This document shows positions 34,712 through 44,236 of a DNA stretch of 64,000 bases, piece after piece. Each line of letters starts with the position of its first letter. The stretch's first letter is position 1. Under the pieces are notes generated by a model. The model worked only from the letters and a program-made list of their open reading frames with translations. It was not told the origin of the DNA and made no database searches. The stretch lies in NCBI GenBank assembly GCA_016125005.1, contig WGMQ01000003.1, forward strand, positions 62,001-126,000. Direction: 5' to 3'. A program made the position numbers and the translations under genes. The stretch is from a bacterium (lineage in GTDB: Bacteria > Sumerlaeota > Sumerlaeia > SLMS01).

Positions 34712-37700
34712 CAGGGAAGTTCTCCGGGGAGATTGTTGGTGGAAAGAGGGCTGTCTGTGTCGTAGTTCATCCAGTCACCCACGGTTGACTTGCCCGGATT
34801 ATCCGTGCCCGAACCAACACCAACCGCGAAGCCAGACCCGTAGGTGCTGACCGCTGACTGACCATCGGGGTTGAAGACGAACACCTGGCGAAGACCCGGC
34901 GAGGCATTGGGCGCCACCGCCACCGTGACGTCGATGGAGTTCGAGCGAACGATCGGGGCGCCCGTTACCGTGACACCCTGACCGAAGAACACCTCGGCCC
35001 CCGACTTGAACGAATTGCCGAGGATTCGGACGGTGACCGTGCTTCCCTGGGCACCGAACCCGTTCTGCACCGCGACGATGCGCAGCGGTTCGATGATCGG
35101 TCCCGTTCCGGGGAGCGGAGCCGCATAGATGCCGCTGCGCGAGTTGTAACCGCGACCGTCCGTGCGGTTCTCGTAGAGCGCATCCAGACCGCTGAAGATG
35201 TCGGAGCCCGACGTGCGGCCTGCTTCGGCGATGTACAGGTCCATGTCACCGTCGCCATCCATGTCGAAGAAGCGGATGGCGCGTCCATTACCGTGACCAT
35301 CGTTGCCGGCGGTCGGAACCAGGGTGGTGGACGGGACGGGAAGTTCGGTTGTGCGATTCGCGAAGCTCGGAACACCTGTGGCACGCTGGTTGAAGAAGAT
35401 GCGCGCCGAGGACTCGGTACGCTGAGCCAGCACCGAGACACCGATGTCGTACCAACCGTCGAGGTCAAGGTCCGCCACGTCGGCGCTGTAAACCGCCTCG
35501 ATGGTTCCGGGAATCGGATCCACCAAGCCACCGTTGCTCCGGACGAATCCGCCGTTGGCGTTCGTCAGGTAGGCATAGGTACCAGTGGTCGTGAAGATGG
35601 CCACGTCCCACGTGGGGTTATAGGTGCCGCTTGCATCGAGATCGATGTAGCGGGGGGCCCGCTGCGTGACGTAAGTGGAGTTCGGATTTGTCGGATCCAC
35701 GACAACGTCGGTAACCCGGATGGTAAAGCGATCAGACGGCACGTCGAAGACGAGGTCCGCCGCATTCGGCACACCGTTGGCCGCAAGCGTCGTGATCAGG
35801 CGAGCGAAGCTGGCCCGCTCCGAGTCCGTCACGATGCCGTTGCCGTCACGATCCTCGGTCAGGTCACCATTGCGGCCGAAGTTGGCCACGGCGATCGCAC
35901 TGCTGGGGATGCGCAGATCAGGCATGCGGTCCGTTCCGGCGAGCGTGAAGCCCCAGTTCTCCGGATCGGTACGGTTGTTAAGGTCGTTGATGTATAGGAG
36001 AACGCGGGTCTCGAGGGTCGGCTGGGCAACTTCGTTCGCCAGCGCCGAGCGGTTGGCCACCAGCAGGTCCTGATCTCCGTCGCCGTCGACATCGACAAAG
36101 ACCGCGTCGAAGGTGTCGTCGCGGGCAACTTCCGTCCCACCACCTGTCAGCAGCGGGAGACGAGCATTTGTCTCGTCGAACAACGAGAAGTCCTTCGGAT
36201 CGTCGCCGGTCCCGTTGAGACGGTTGAGGAGGAGGGCGTTCTGGGCACCAAACTCGGTGGCGGCGTTGCAGATGAAGACGTCAACGCGACCATCGCCGTT
36301 CGGGTCGCCAAAGACCACACGCCAGCTAAGCTCGCGCGAGGCGTCCGCGGCAGTCAGGTTCGGATACATCGGGGTTTCCAACTCGGAGTTGCGAACCAGT
36401 TCGAAGATGCCCTGGCCGAGCAGCGTCCGGTTGACCATGTCCGGATCGAAGCCCTCTTCCGACGCAGAAGCCCGTGTCCGGCGCTTCTCGGTGAGCTGGT
36501 ACTCGATCAGGCTGTTGTAGAACTTCGCAGATTGATTCACCATCGTCGGATTGCCGCGGAAAAGGTTCTCCTCGTTGGCATTCCGGTTCAGGAAGATCTG
36601 GTTGTTCAGACCGTAGTTAATCTGGAAGAGGTCGAGGTCGCCGTCACCGTCGAGGTCGATGAACTTAAGATCGCTGGTCGGCAGGTTGAAGCCGAGCAGA
36701 TCTGTGGCCGGGAAGTTATCGGTCGCCAGCTTCGGCGCCGGGTTGCCCACCACCGTCGGCAGGAAGTACTGCCCGCCAGGAATGTTCGGACCATGGTTCT
36801 TGTGAACGTAAGTGCGGTCACCGGTGAAGGCGAAAACACCGCCACCACCGACCGCCAAGTCTGGCAGACCGTCGCGATCGATGTCGCCCGCGTCCACGGC
36901 GTTGTGCGTGCCGGACGGGCCGGTGATGCTACCGCCGCCGCCCGATTCGGTCCGGAAGGTGCGGTCGAACAGGTTCGGGATGCGGGGAGAGACGTCCGTG
37001 AACATCGGCTGGTCACTGGTCGACTCGAGATCGGGCGGGGCAACGACCACGAAGTTCACGAAGAGCTTCATCCCTTGGTTGTTGGTGCCTGCCATCAGGT
37101 CGGGATCGCCGTCGTTGTCGATGTCGAACGCTGCCAGGCAGGTGCCGCTGAAAGGATCCTGACCAGCAAAGACACCGCTCGTGAAGCTGAAGATGTCCAA
37201 GCCAAGCGGATCGCGGTTGATGTAGGCGCCGATGCCACCGAGCGGATCGAGAATTTCGTCGAAGTACTCGCCGCCGGGACCGTCGCCAACAGTCATGATG
37301 TCCTGCAGGCCGTCGATGTTCAAGTCCACCGCCACCACGTCACGGGTGCGGTAGTCCGCCGCAGCAAGCGGAGTGTCGACGACGAAATGCACCTGATTCA
37401 CGAGTTCCCCGAACGCGTTGAACAGCGACAGACTGGCGCCGCCGCGCAACCCCACCGTGTTGCGGTAGATGATGCCGAAGTTGCCCGGGTTGTTGAGACT
37501 GGAGAGGCGATAGAATCCCGTGCCGTTTGCCACCACGGCCTCAGGGCTGCCGAGGGACGACAGCGTCGCAACCGCACCTGCGTAGCCCATGGTATCGTAG
37601 GTCGCGTAGCGATTGATCTCGTTCACCGTGATGTCAAAGGGTCGACCATCGCCTGCGCCGATCGACGCCGGCAGGGACGTGTTCGGCAGCGGATGCCAAG

Positions 37701-40700
37701 GCTCCACTCCGTAGACACGATCCATGAAGAACCCATCGACCACACCGTCGATGATGGCGCCCACGTTCGGAACACTCGCGGGGACACCATTTTCGTCGAA
37801 GATATCCTCGTTGATATACAGGCGATCGTAACCTTCGTTGATCACGCGATTGCCCGCGCCGGGAACTTCGTTCGGAGCACGGCCGTTCACGGTGAAGATG
37901 TCCGGCCCATACGGTCCCCAGAACGCGCCAATCAGTACCTCGTAGGTATTGAAGGCCTCGTCCTCACGGTTTCCACCGGTTCGAGGACCCTGCTGCGGTA
38001 TGTCCGGGTAACCGGGAGGCATACGGTCAATGTTGGCGGAGAAGAGCTGGCTACCACTGCCATTACCCGCGCCACCAAACAGACCGTCACGGCCGAGCGT
38101 CTCATCGCGGAACCAGAACTTGTCCACACGGCGCTGGTAAGGATCGCCCGCCGTGACGTTTCGGTCGAACACGTTGGCCACCACGTCACTCGGTCCGGCC
38201 ATGAACTTGGAGAAGGCATCGGCGGTTCCCAGCGGAAGCCGGTTGCCGTTGCTGTCCACCAGTTCATTACGGCGGTTGATCAGGATTCGCACGCCGAAGT
38301 TCGGGCGGCTGAGGGGCGGTACGAACTCGGTGTCAGACGGATTCGTGTCCACCAGTTCCTGCGCCGATGCCGAGGCGTCCAGGTCATAGAACCCGAAGTC
38401 GGCCGAACGGAATCCGCCGGTCGAATAAAGGTCAAAGTAGGGCTGGCTGAAGTCGAGATTTCCGTCCGGCGTCGGGTCCGTGGCATTCTGGGCACGGATC
38501 GGGAGTACGAGGTCCATGTCGCCGTCCCCATCGACGTCCACGGCCTTGGCGCCGCGCTCGTCGAAGCGGAAGTACAAGTAGGGTCCGGCAGTGGCGGCGT
38601 CCTTGGTGTTCAGCACACCAGGCAGCGCCAGCTCTGTCACGTCGTCGAAGAAACCATCACCAAGGTCATTGTCATCCGCGTAGGGATGAATGGCGGTGCG
38701 GTTCTCGTCGTAGTTGGAGAGGATCGAGGTGATTTCGCCTGGGCGCTGGATGATGGCCGCCTGATGCGAGAACATCACGTCAAGGTCGCCGTCCAAATCA
38801 AAGTCGAACAGCTGGACGGAGTTGGTGTTGCGGGAAAGCAGCGGCCGCGGGAAGCGGTCGTCACCGCGGTCGTCCGCCGTGAGATTCACACCGAAGGTCA
38901 CGTCGCGGAAGAAGCCGATCGGCCCAGTGGGCAGACCACCATCGCGGTTGAGGAGGATGCGATTGCTGCTGCCGGGGTTGCTGCCCTGGGCAAGCGCCGT
39001 CACCACGGCGTCGAGAGCACCATCGGTGTCCAGGTCGCCAGAGGCAATATCGGTCATGTTCAGGCCACGCAGGCCACTGATGGTACGCGGGTCGAAACGC
39101 TCGTTGGAGTCGTCCTGGATCGGCGTCACCCCGTCCTCGCAGAAGTCGCCAATACCGTTGCCGTCAGCGTCCTCCTGGTTGGGGTTCGGGGTGTCGGGGC
39201 AGTTATCCGTGGTGTTCGGGATGCCGTCACCGTCGCGGTCGTCGTCGCAGACGTCGCCAATGCCATCGCCATCCGCGTCGGCCTGATCCGGATTTGCAAT
39301 ATCGGGGCAATTGTCGGTGGTATCGGGGATACCGTCGTCGTCGCGGTCATTGTCGCAGACGTCACCGATGCCGTCGCCGTCGGTGTCTTCCTGAAGCGGG
39401 TTGGCGACGTCGGGGCAGTTGTCCTCACGGTCCACGATGCCATCGCCGTCCTGATCGTTACAGACGTCGCCGATACCGTCGCCATTCAGGTCTTCCTGAA
39501 GCGGATTGTAGCTGAGCGGGCAGTTGTCCTCTTCATTGGAAACGCCGTCGCCATCGATGTCATCGTCGCACTCGTCACCGAGCGCATCGCCGTCGATGTC
39601 GCTTTGATCCGGGTTCGGAACCGTCGGACAGTTATCGATCTGGTCCGGCACTCCGTCCGAGTCAATATCGCCGGCACAAGCATCACCGATGCCGTCGTTG
39701 TTGACGTCTTCCTGATCTTCGTTGGGCGTGTAGGGACAGTTGTCCGCATCGTTCACGATCCCATCGAGATCGTAGTCGTTACCGATATAATTGAGGCGGA
39801 AGCCATCGTTCGTGATGATATTGACCGGAGTGACGATACCGGTACCAACCGTGATGGTGTAGGGTTCGGCTGGATCATCCGCATAGACTTCACGCGGGAC
39901 GGTGCGCGGGAAGCCGTTCTCAACGGTACGGAGGACACGAGTCATCGGATCGTCGAGGCCAACGCGGGTGTAGGCAACGGCGGTGGAGAAGGAAACCTCG
40001 CCACCGACGGGAACGGGCTTGTCGAGGAAGCGCTGAAGGATGCCGCGGTCGACTCGACTGGAGGGTGCATAGCGACCGTCGATGTCCTCATTGCGGGGCT
40101 CGATATCCCAGAGACCTTCGTTCAGGGCACGATTGCAGTTGAAGAGGAGAAATTCGTCGGGACCCGCCATGCCGTTCACGCCCGAGTTCAGCAGCGCGAC
40201 GCGGATGAAGGGGGAGTCAAAGCTGTCGTTCCAAATCACCGGCGAGGAGACGGTGAACTTCGTGTCTTCCTTCACCCAAGTTCCATCAACGAAGAGGTTC
40301 GGGTCGCCTTCCGCTCCAATGGAGGAGAAGGTATAGAGCCCAAGGCCGACGCGCGCAACGAAGACGCTGTTGATGAAGTTGGCGAGGCCAAACTTCTGGG
40401 GCGTCGTGCTCAGGTTGCGGTAGGTCCAGGAAACCGTGACGACGCGCTGTTCATCGCTGGCGGGAAAGACGCCGGGAACCGAGAACTCGGGGAGGCTGGT
40501 AACCTTGATGACCTGAATGATCTCACCAACCTGGGCCCCAAAGACGTCAAAAATCGGGTGATTGATTGTCTCGCCGAGGTTGTCCTGAAGCTGGGATGCC
40601 GGGTCCAGCGTGGCTGTGGGAACAACACCACCAAAGCCGATACCGCGATTGTCCAGCAGCACAACGCGCTCGCTCGGCTGCCCTGCGTTCAACGTGAGTC

Positions 40701-42351
40701 GACCGACAGAATAGCCGTCCGGATCGTCGGCGGTGCCGAATCCGCCCTGAATCAGGGCGGGACCCTCGGGAATAAAGGCGGTAAAGCGTCCCGACCCGTC
40801 AGCGTAGGCTTCCATATACTTCCCGCGCAGGAAGGGGTCACCTGTCACACCGTCGAGGACGATGCCGTCGCCAAGAATCGGGCCACCAGGCTTCACGCCA
40901 CCAAAAAACTCGTTGTCGTAGACAAATGTCGGAAAACCCACGCTGAAAGAGCGATCGGACCCAATCACATTCACCGCGTAGTAGTCCACTGACCCGTCGC
41001 GCGGTGTGGTAAAGACCTGATAATCTCCCGCAGGCAGACCAAGGATCTCATAATCGCCTTTGGGGGGCTCTTCGAACAAGTAAACGGTGGTGGAATCGGT
41101 CACGCGCACACGGTATAGGACCATGCGGCGATTCGTCATGGAATTGGCCAGCAGCTGCACCGGGCCGATCGTGGGCTGCAGAGGGAAGCGAGTCGCGGCA
41201 CTGACCACCTGTGGCTCAAAGACCGTGTCGAGATCCACCCGGGCGGTGCTGCCAAGGGGCTGCCCAACATAGACCGGCGTGTCCCACACGGCTTCGTCGC
41301 CATTGACCGCGGCGCCTTCGTTGATGGCGCTGATCACGGCACCGCTCAGCACGGCCCCCTTGATACCGCCCGAGTTGGGACCGCCACCGTAGGCCGAGGC
41401 CATCGATACGGCGTCGTCAAGGGTGCGCTCGCGGATGTCGTATGGCTGGGTGCGGAACTCATCCAGCACGTTGCCATTCTGGATGTAGACCGGAGACAGG
41501 GTCGATTCGTAGAGGTGGGACTCCGAGAGACCGAGTCCGCGCCCCACCGCCTTGGCAAACAGGGCGCCGATGTCCAGAGTACCGCGCACGCTCTCCAGCG
41601 TCTCGCCGATGAGGCCGAGCTGCGAGGGATCAGCGGGATAGAGGTTCCACACCAGCTGACCGTTCAGCAGGATGTCGGACTCGACCAGCTGTCCGGCCTT
41701 GTAGTCCTTGCTGAAGAACAGGAAGCGCAGATCGTTGTCGTCGACCACGCCGAAGACCAGCGTGCCCGTGAACGCATCGGTGCCGATGCGCTGCAGGTTG
41801 CTGATGCTCGCGTTCACATTGTCCGAGGGATCGAAGTCGGTCTCGAAGAAATAGTAGATGTTGAAGTAAAGGAGACCATCAGCGAGCACGACATTCGGAT
41901 CCCGGAACGAGATCAGGTTGCGCGCGTCCATCGCCAATTCGAAGGGGCCATTGGCGAGGTAATCGATGCCGGGGTCCGCACCGTCGATCGAGTACTGGGG
42001 CGCGGTGATCTCCAGATCACTGAGGTCGCTCCAGCTCCGGGTCTGGCGGGCCAGCTCGAAGTAGATGTCGTCGTCGGCGATGCCCTCGGTATTGATGGCG
42101 GGATCGAGGACACTGTTCGGTAAGCCGTTCTCCTGATACAGGTAGAAGGTCACCGGCTCGCTGGAGTCGAAGACCATCTCGCGGCGAATCACGAGGTCGT
42201 CGGACGGGTTGTCAACATCGCCCGGGTCGGTCGTGAAAACCAGGTAGGGGCTGGCGGCGCTGAGTGGCGCGACTGCTCCGCCAAGCAGCAGAAATGCCCC
42301 TGCCAGAGAGGCAAGGGCGCGAGTCAAGGGGTGCGTGGCCTTAATAGTCAT
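34711..42351 (-). CDS. Giant secreted TSP3-repeat / FG-GAP protein (2546 aa)
   Basis: Sec signal 'LAGAFLLLGGAVAPLSAASP'. The first 850 residues are beta-rich and unlabelled. Residues of about 855-1075 (DNA 39120-39785) are seven or so thrombospondin type-3 repeats of the form D-x-D-x-D-G-x-x-D with 'DNCP..PNPDQ' units, which bind calcium. Residues of about 1090-2440 hold many FG-GAP/VCBS-like repeats such as 'FDLDGDLDVMFSH', 'DVDGDGDMDLVLPI' and 'DIDRDGLPDLAVGG', typical of beta-propellers. A final IPT/TIG-like domain ('STVTVRILGNSFKSGAEVFFG') precedes the end. It is probably extracellular, for adhesion or matrix. It lies between a secreted unknown (2 bp upstream) and the protease-like gene. 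Confidence 0.85.
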   Translation of the reverse strand: MTIKATHPLTRALASLAGAFLLLGGAVAPLSAASPYLVFTTDPGDVDNPSDDLVIRREMVFDSSEPVTFYLYQENGLPNSVLDPAINTEGIADDDIYFELARQTRSWSDLSDLEITAPQYSIDGADPGIDYLANGPFELAMDARNLISFRDPNVVLADGLLYFNIYYFFETDFDPSDNVNASISNLQRIGTDAFTGTLVFGVVDDNDLRFLFFSKDYKAGQLVESDILLNGQLVWNLYPADPSQLGLIGETLESVRGTLDIGALFAKAVGRGLGLSESHLYESTLSPVYIQNGNVLDEFRTQPYDIRERTLDDAVSMASAYGGGPNSGGIKGAVLSGAVISAINEGAAVNGDEAVWDTPVYVGQPLGSTARVDLDTVFEPQVVSAATRFPLQPTIGPVQLLANSMTNRRMVLYRVRVTDSTTVYLFEEPPKGDYEILGLPAGDYQVFTTPRDGSVDYYAVNVIGSDRSFSVGFPTFVYDNEFFGGVKPGGPILGDGIVLDGVTGDPFLRGKYMEAYADGSGRFTAFIPEGPALIQGGFGTADDPDGYSVGRLTLNAGQPSERVVLLDNRGIGFGGVVPTATLDPASQLQDNLGETINHPIFDVFGAQVGEIIQVIKVTSLPEFSVPGVFPASDEQRVVTVSWTYRNLSTTPQKFGLANFINSVFVARVGLGLYTFSSIGAEGDPNLFVDGTWVKEDTKFTVSSPVIWNDSFDSPFIRVALLNSGVNGMAGPDEFLLFNCNRALNEGLWDIEPRNEDIDGRYAPSSRVDRGILQRFLDKPVPVGGEVSFSTAVAYTRVGLDDPMTRVLRTVENGFPRTVPREVYADDPAEPYTITVGTGIVTPVNIITNDGFRLNYIGNDYDLDGIVNDADNCPYTPNEDQEDVNNDGIGDACAGDIDSDGVPDQIDNCPTVPNPDQSDIDGDALGDECDDDIDGDGVSNEEDNCPLSYNPLQEDLNGDGIGDVCNDQDGDGIVDREDNCPDVANPLQEDTDGDGIGDVCDNDRDDDGIPDTTDNCPDIANPDQADADGDGIGDVCDDDRDGDGIPNTTDNCPDTPNPNQEDADGNGIGDFCEDGVTPIQDDSNERFDPRTISGLRGLNMTDIASGDLDTDGALDAVVTALAQGSNPGSSNRILLNRDGGLPTGPIGFFRDVTFGVNLTADDRGDDRFPRPLLSRNTNSVQLFDFDLDGDLDVMFSHQAAIIQRPGEITSILSNYDENRTAIHPYADDNDLGDGFFDDVTELALPGVLNTKDAATAGPYLYFRFDERGAKAVDVDGDGDMDLVLPIRAQNATDPTPDGNLDFSQPYFDLYSTGGFRSADFGFYDLDASASAQELVDTNPSDTEFVPPLSRPNFGVRILINRRNELVDSNGNRLPLGTADAFSKFMAGPSDVVANVFDRNVTAGDPYQRRVDKFWFRDETLGRDGLFGGAGNGSGSQLFSANIDRMPPGYPDIPQQGPRTGGNREDEAFNTYEVLIGAFWGPYGPDIFTVNGRAPNEVPGAGNRVINEGYDRLYINEDIFDENGVPASVPNVGAIIDGVVDGFFMDRVYGVEPWHPLPNTSLPASIGAGDGRPFDITVNEINRYATYDTMGYAGAVATLSSLGSPEAVVANGTGFYRLSSLNNPGNFGIIYRNTVGLRGGASLSLFNAFGELVNQVHFVVDTPLAAADYRTRDVVAVDLNIDGLQDIMTVGDGPGGEYFDEILDPLGGIGAYINRDPLGLDIFSFTSGVFAGQDPFSGTCLAAFDIDNDGDPDLMAGTNNQGMKLFVNFVVVAPPDLESTSDQPMFTDVSPRIPNLFDRTFRTESGGGGSITGPSGTHNAVDAGDIDRDGLPDLAVGGGGVFAFTGDRTYVHKNHGPNIPGGQYFLPTVVGNPAPKLATDNFPATDLLGFNLPTSDLKFIDLDGDGDLDLFQINYGLNNQIFLNRNANEENLFRGNPTMVNQSAKFYNSLIEYQLTEKRRTRASASEEGFDPDMVNRTLLGQGIFELVRNSELETPMYPNLTAADASRELSWRVVFGDPNGDGRVDVFICNAATEFGAQNALLLNRLNGTGDDPKDFSLFDETNARLPLLTGGGTEVARDDTFDAVFVDVDGDGDQDLLVANRSALANEVAQPTLETRVLLYINDLNNRTDPENWGFTLAGTDRMPDLRIPSSAIAVANFGRNGDLTEDRDGNGIVTDSERASFARLITTLAANGVPNAADLVFDVPSDRFTIRVTDVVVDPTNPNSTYVTQRAPRYIDLDASGTYNPTWDVAIFTTTGTYAYLTNANGGFVRSNGGLVDPIPGTIEAVYSADVADLDLDGWYDIGVSVLAQRTESSARIFFNQRATGVPSFANRTTELPVPSTTLVPTAGNDGHGNGRAIRFFDMDGDGDMDLYIAEAGRTSGSDIFSGLDALYENRTDGRGYNSRSGIYAAPLPGTGPIIEPLRIVAVQNGFGAQGSTVTVRILGNSFKSGAEVFFGQGVTVTGAPIVRSNSIDVTVAVAPNASPGLRQVFVFNPDGQSAVSTYGSGFAVGVGSGTDNPGKSTVGDWMNYDTDSPLSTNNLPGELP

Positions 42352-42353
42352 GC

Positions 42354-43229
42354 TTATTTCTCAGCGCCTTCCTTGGAGTTGGCCTTCTGCGACTGGCGGA
42401 CTTCCTCGTTAATGGCGTCCACCTCGTCCTTCGACATGTAGGCGATGCTGGGCAGCGGGTCGAACATGCGGACAATCGGGTCCGCGCTCTTCTCCGGCAC
42501 GGCGAAGGTACCGATCACTCCGGTGATCTTATCAGGGGTACCCTTGGCATTTTTCTTGGCGGTTTCCTTCGCGACCAGGTCAAGGATCGCGCCCTTGAAG
42601 GCCGAGTAGGTCGGATTGACCGTGGTTTGCTTGGTGCTGCCTGAGGCCTGACGCACCGAGAACCGGCGGGAAACAACCAGGTCCGAGGGAATGGGCTCGG
42701 AGCCCTTGCGGCTCTTGTTCTGCTCCCCGTCGGCGCCCGTCAGGTCGAAGCGCCCAAGCTTGCCCCCGACCACCTGATAGCTGGCCACGAGCGGCGAGCT
42801 CATGTTCAGGCTCTTCTGGGCGGACTTGGGGAGGCGCTTGGCAGGCTGGCTGAGGAACAGGGTGACTTCCTCGTTCTGCTTGAAGGTCGGGACCTGCGGC
42901 ACGTCGACGTGGATGATCTCGTAGTTCCCACCGAGGTAGGTCAACTCGAGTGGGCCTGCGGCGGTCTTCCCCTTGAGGGACTCAATCACGTCGAAGCGAG
43001 CGGTGGTCACCACATGACGGCCGACCATGCCGGGCTTTGTTTCGGCGACACGGGCGGTCACGATGATGTCGGAAACGGCCACCATTTCTTCGAGTGACAT
43101 GGGGACCACGTTGGCGGAGGCCATGCGGCCGACCGCAAGCATGAGCATGATGGCAAGGGCCAGCACGGCGCGTCCTGCCGAGGCAGGCCTCGACGGGCGG
43201 TCATGACTGAGGGCGTGGCGGGAAAGCAT
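42354..43229 (-). CDS. Secreted protein of unknown function
   Basis: About 291 residues from the ATG at 43229, which lies inside the end of the prepilin gene (29-bp overlap). The N-terminus is long and basic, then hydrophobic 'AVLALAIMLMLAVGRMASAN', fitting a Sec signal. The next part ('MSLEEMVAVSDIIVTARVAET', 'TTARFDVIESLKGKTAAG', 'FKQNEEVTLFLSQP') resembles a recurring small beta-barrel domain of secreted bacterial proteins that I know only as hypothetical. The tail is charged and Lys/Glu rich. It ends 2 bp before the giant gene, so it is part of the same unit. Confidence 0.7.
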   Translation of the reverse strand: MLSRHALSHDRPSRPASAGRAVLALAIMLMLAVGRMASANVVPMSLEEMVAVSDIIVTARVAETKPGMVGRHVVTTARFDVIESLKGKTAAGPLELTYLGGNYEIIHVDVPQVPTFKQNEEVTLFLSQPAKRLPKSAQKSLNMSSPLVASYQVVGGKLGRFDLTGADGEQNKSRKGSEPIPSDLVVSRRFSVRQASGSTKQTTVNPTYSAFKGAILDLVAKETAKKNAKGTPDKITGVIGTFAVPEKSADPIVRMFDPLPSIAYMSKDEVDAINEEVRQSQKANSKEGAEK

Positions 43230-43941
43230 TGTGGGCCTTGGCTCCTTGCTTCTGGAATCGGTAGATGTTGCCGTCAGAGACGGTACCATTGGTCGGGTCA
43301 TATTCGTGGAACCAGTGCGTGCTCGTGGAGCGGTAGCCGTAGTTCCCCAAGTTGCTGTTGGGCCATCCGAAGGTCGCGTCCGGGCCAACGGAAGCTACTG
43401 CCCAGCCGTAGTCGTAAGTCGAGAAAAGCCTGACTTCCTCCGCGTAGTTCCAAGTACCCGTCCCGAAGGGCGATTGGTCCGAGGTAATAAACAGCGCCTT
43501 GGGCCTTCCGGGCGAGGAAGCACGGTAGTGCTGAACCAGCAACGGGGATATGTACTCCAACAGGTTGTTGGGTGCCGCAATGCGTTTTTCGAAGATATCG
43601 ATGGGAAGGGTGGTCAGGTAGGAGACCGGCGTGGTCAGGTAGGCCATGTCCTCCGCCCGCCGCTTTACGTCCGCCACTGCCAATGTTCCACCCGGCGTGC
43701 CGAATGGGTTCCGGAGCGGGTAGCGGGCATTGTCCACGAAGTAACTTTCCAGGCCTGTGGCGAGGGTTCGCTGGTCGTTGGCCACGCGGGCCACCTTGGA
43801 TCGTGTCTGCGCGTTCAGGAAATTGGGGACGGCAATTGCCGAGAGGATGGAGATGATTGCCACCACCACCAAAATCTCGATCAGCGTGAAGCCGGGTGGG
43901 CGCCCTGAGCTGCCGTGAGCCCCCATCGTGAGTCTCCGCAT
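43201..43941 (-). CDS. Type II secretion/type IV prepilin-like protein
   Basis: A class III signal peptide is cut at 'G|FTLIEILVVVAIISILSAIAVPNF' (Gly before Phe, Glu at +5), followed by 'LNAQTRSKVARVANDQRTLATGLESYFVDN', the alpha-1 extension of a pseudopilin. The globular tail ends with 'YDPTNGTVSDGNIYRF', which recurs in the protein at 60261-60983. The ATG at 43941 has GGAGGG 9 bp upstream. 246 residues. Such proteins need a prepilin peptidase and an assembly ATPase, neither of which is in the window. It leads the secreted-protein cluster. Confidence 0.88.
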   Translation of the reverse strand: MRRLTMGAHGSSGRPPGFTLIEILVVVAIISILSAIAVPNFLNAQTRSKVARVANDQRTLATGLESYFVDNARYPLRNPFGTPGGTLAVADVKRRAEDMAYLTTPVSYLTTLPIDIFEKRIAAPNNLLEYISPLLVQHYRASSPGRPKALFITSDQSPFGTGTWNYAEEVRLFSTYDYGWAVASVGPDATFGWPNSNLGNYGYRSTSTHWFHEYDPTNGTVSDGNIYRFQKQGAKAHNAFPPRPQS

Positions 43942-44236
43942 TGGTCAAAACCCTCCTGCCACCACTGACTGTCGATCCCGCAACTCCCCCCAGCGGGAAG
44001 ACGTGCGCCTTGGCGAGGGGTCATATTGCCCGATCGCGAGAACGCACCGAGTAGTCGAAGACAGGGTGGGACCTGCGGGGGCGAGCGTCAAGTGTTCTTG
44101 CTGCGAATCGGCACGCAACTCAGCCAAAAGCAGTGCATCAGCACAGTCCCCGGGGAGGCGGCGCCTCGACCGATACAGCCCCCGTCACTGTCTCTGAGGC
44201 TAAAGTGCCTGCTACCAAGCCTCTGGTACCAGGGCC
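43942..44236. other. Intergenic region between lptD and the prepilin gene
   Basis: About 295 bp without a convincing reading frame. It presumably contains the promoter and leader of the minus-strand prepilin cluster and the end of lptD. I see no strong hairpin with a T-tract and no clear promoter pair. Short self-complementary pieces around 44150-44235 (for example GGTACC flanked by short repeats) are too weak to name. Confidence 0.5.

Noticed and set aside
39120-39785. Tandem DNA repeat array
   Set aside because: The periodicity is explained by the thrombospondin type-3 protein repeats of the giant gene.
36532-40992. 1486-codon open frame on the plus strand opposite the giant gene
   Set aside because: It is the antisense shadow of a GC-rich repeat gene with biased codons (Asp/Gly/Val repeats). 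The translation is low-complexity, without domain signatures or a proper start region.
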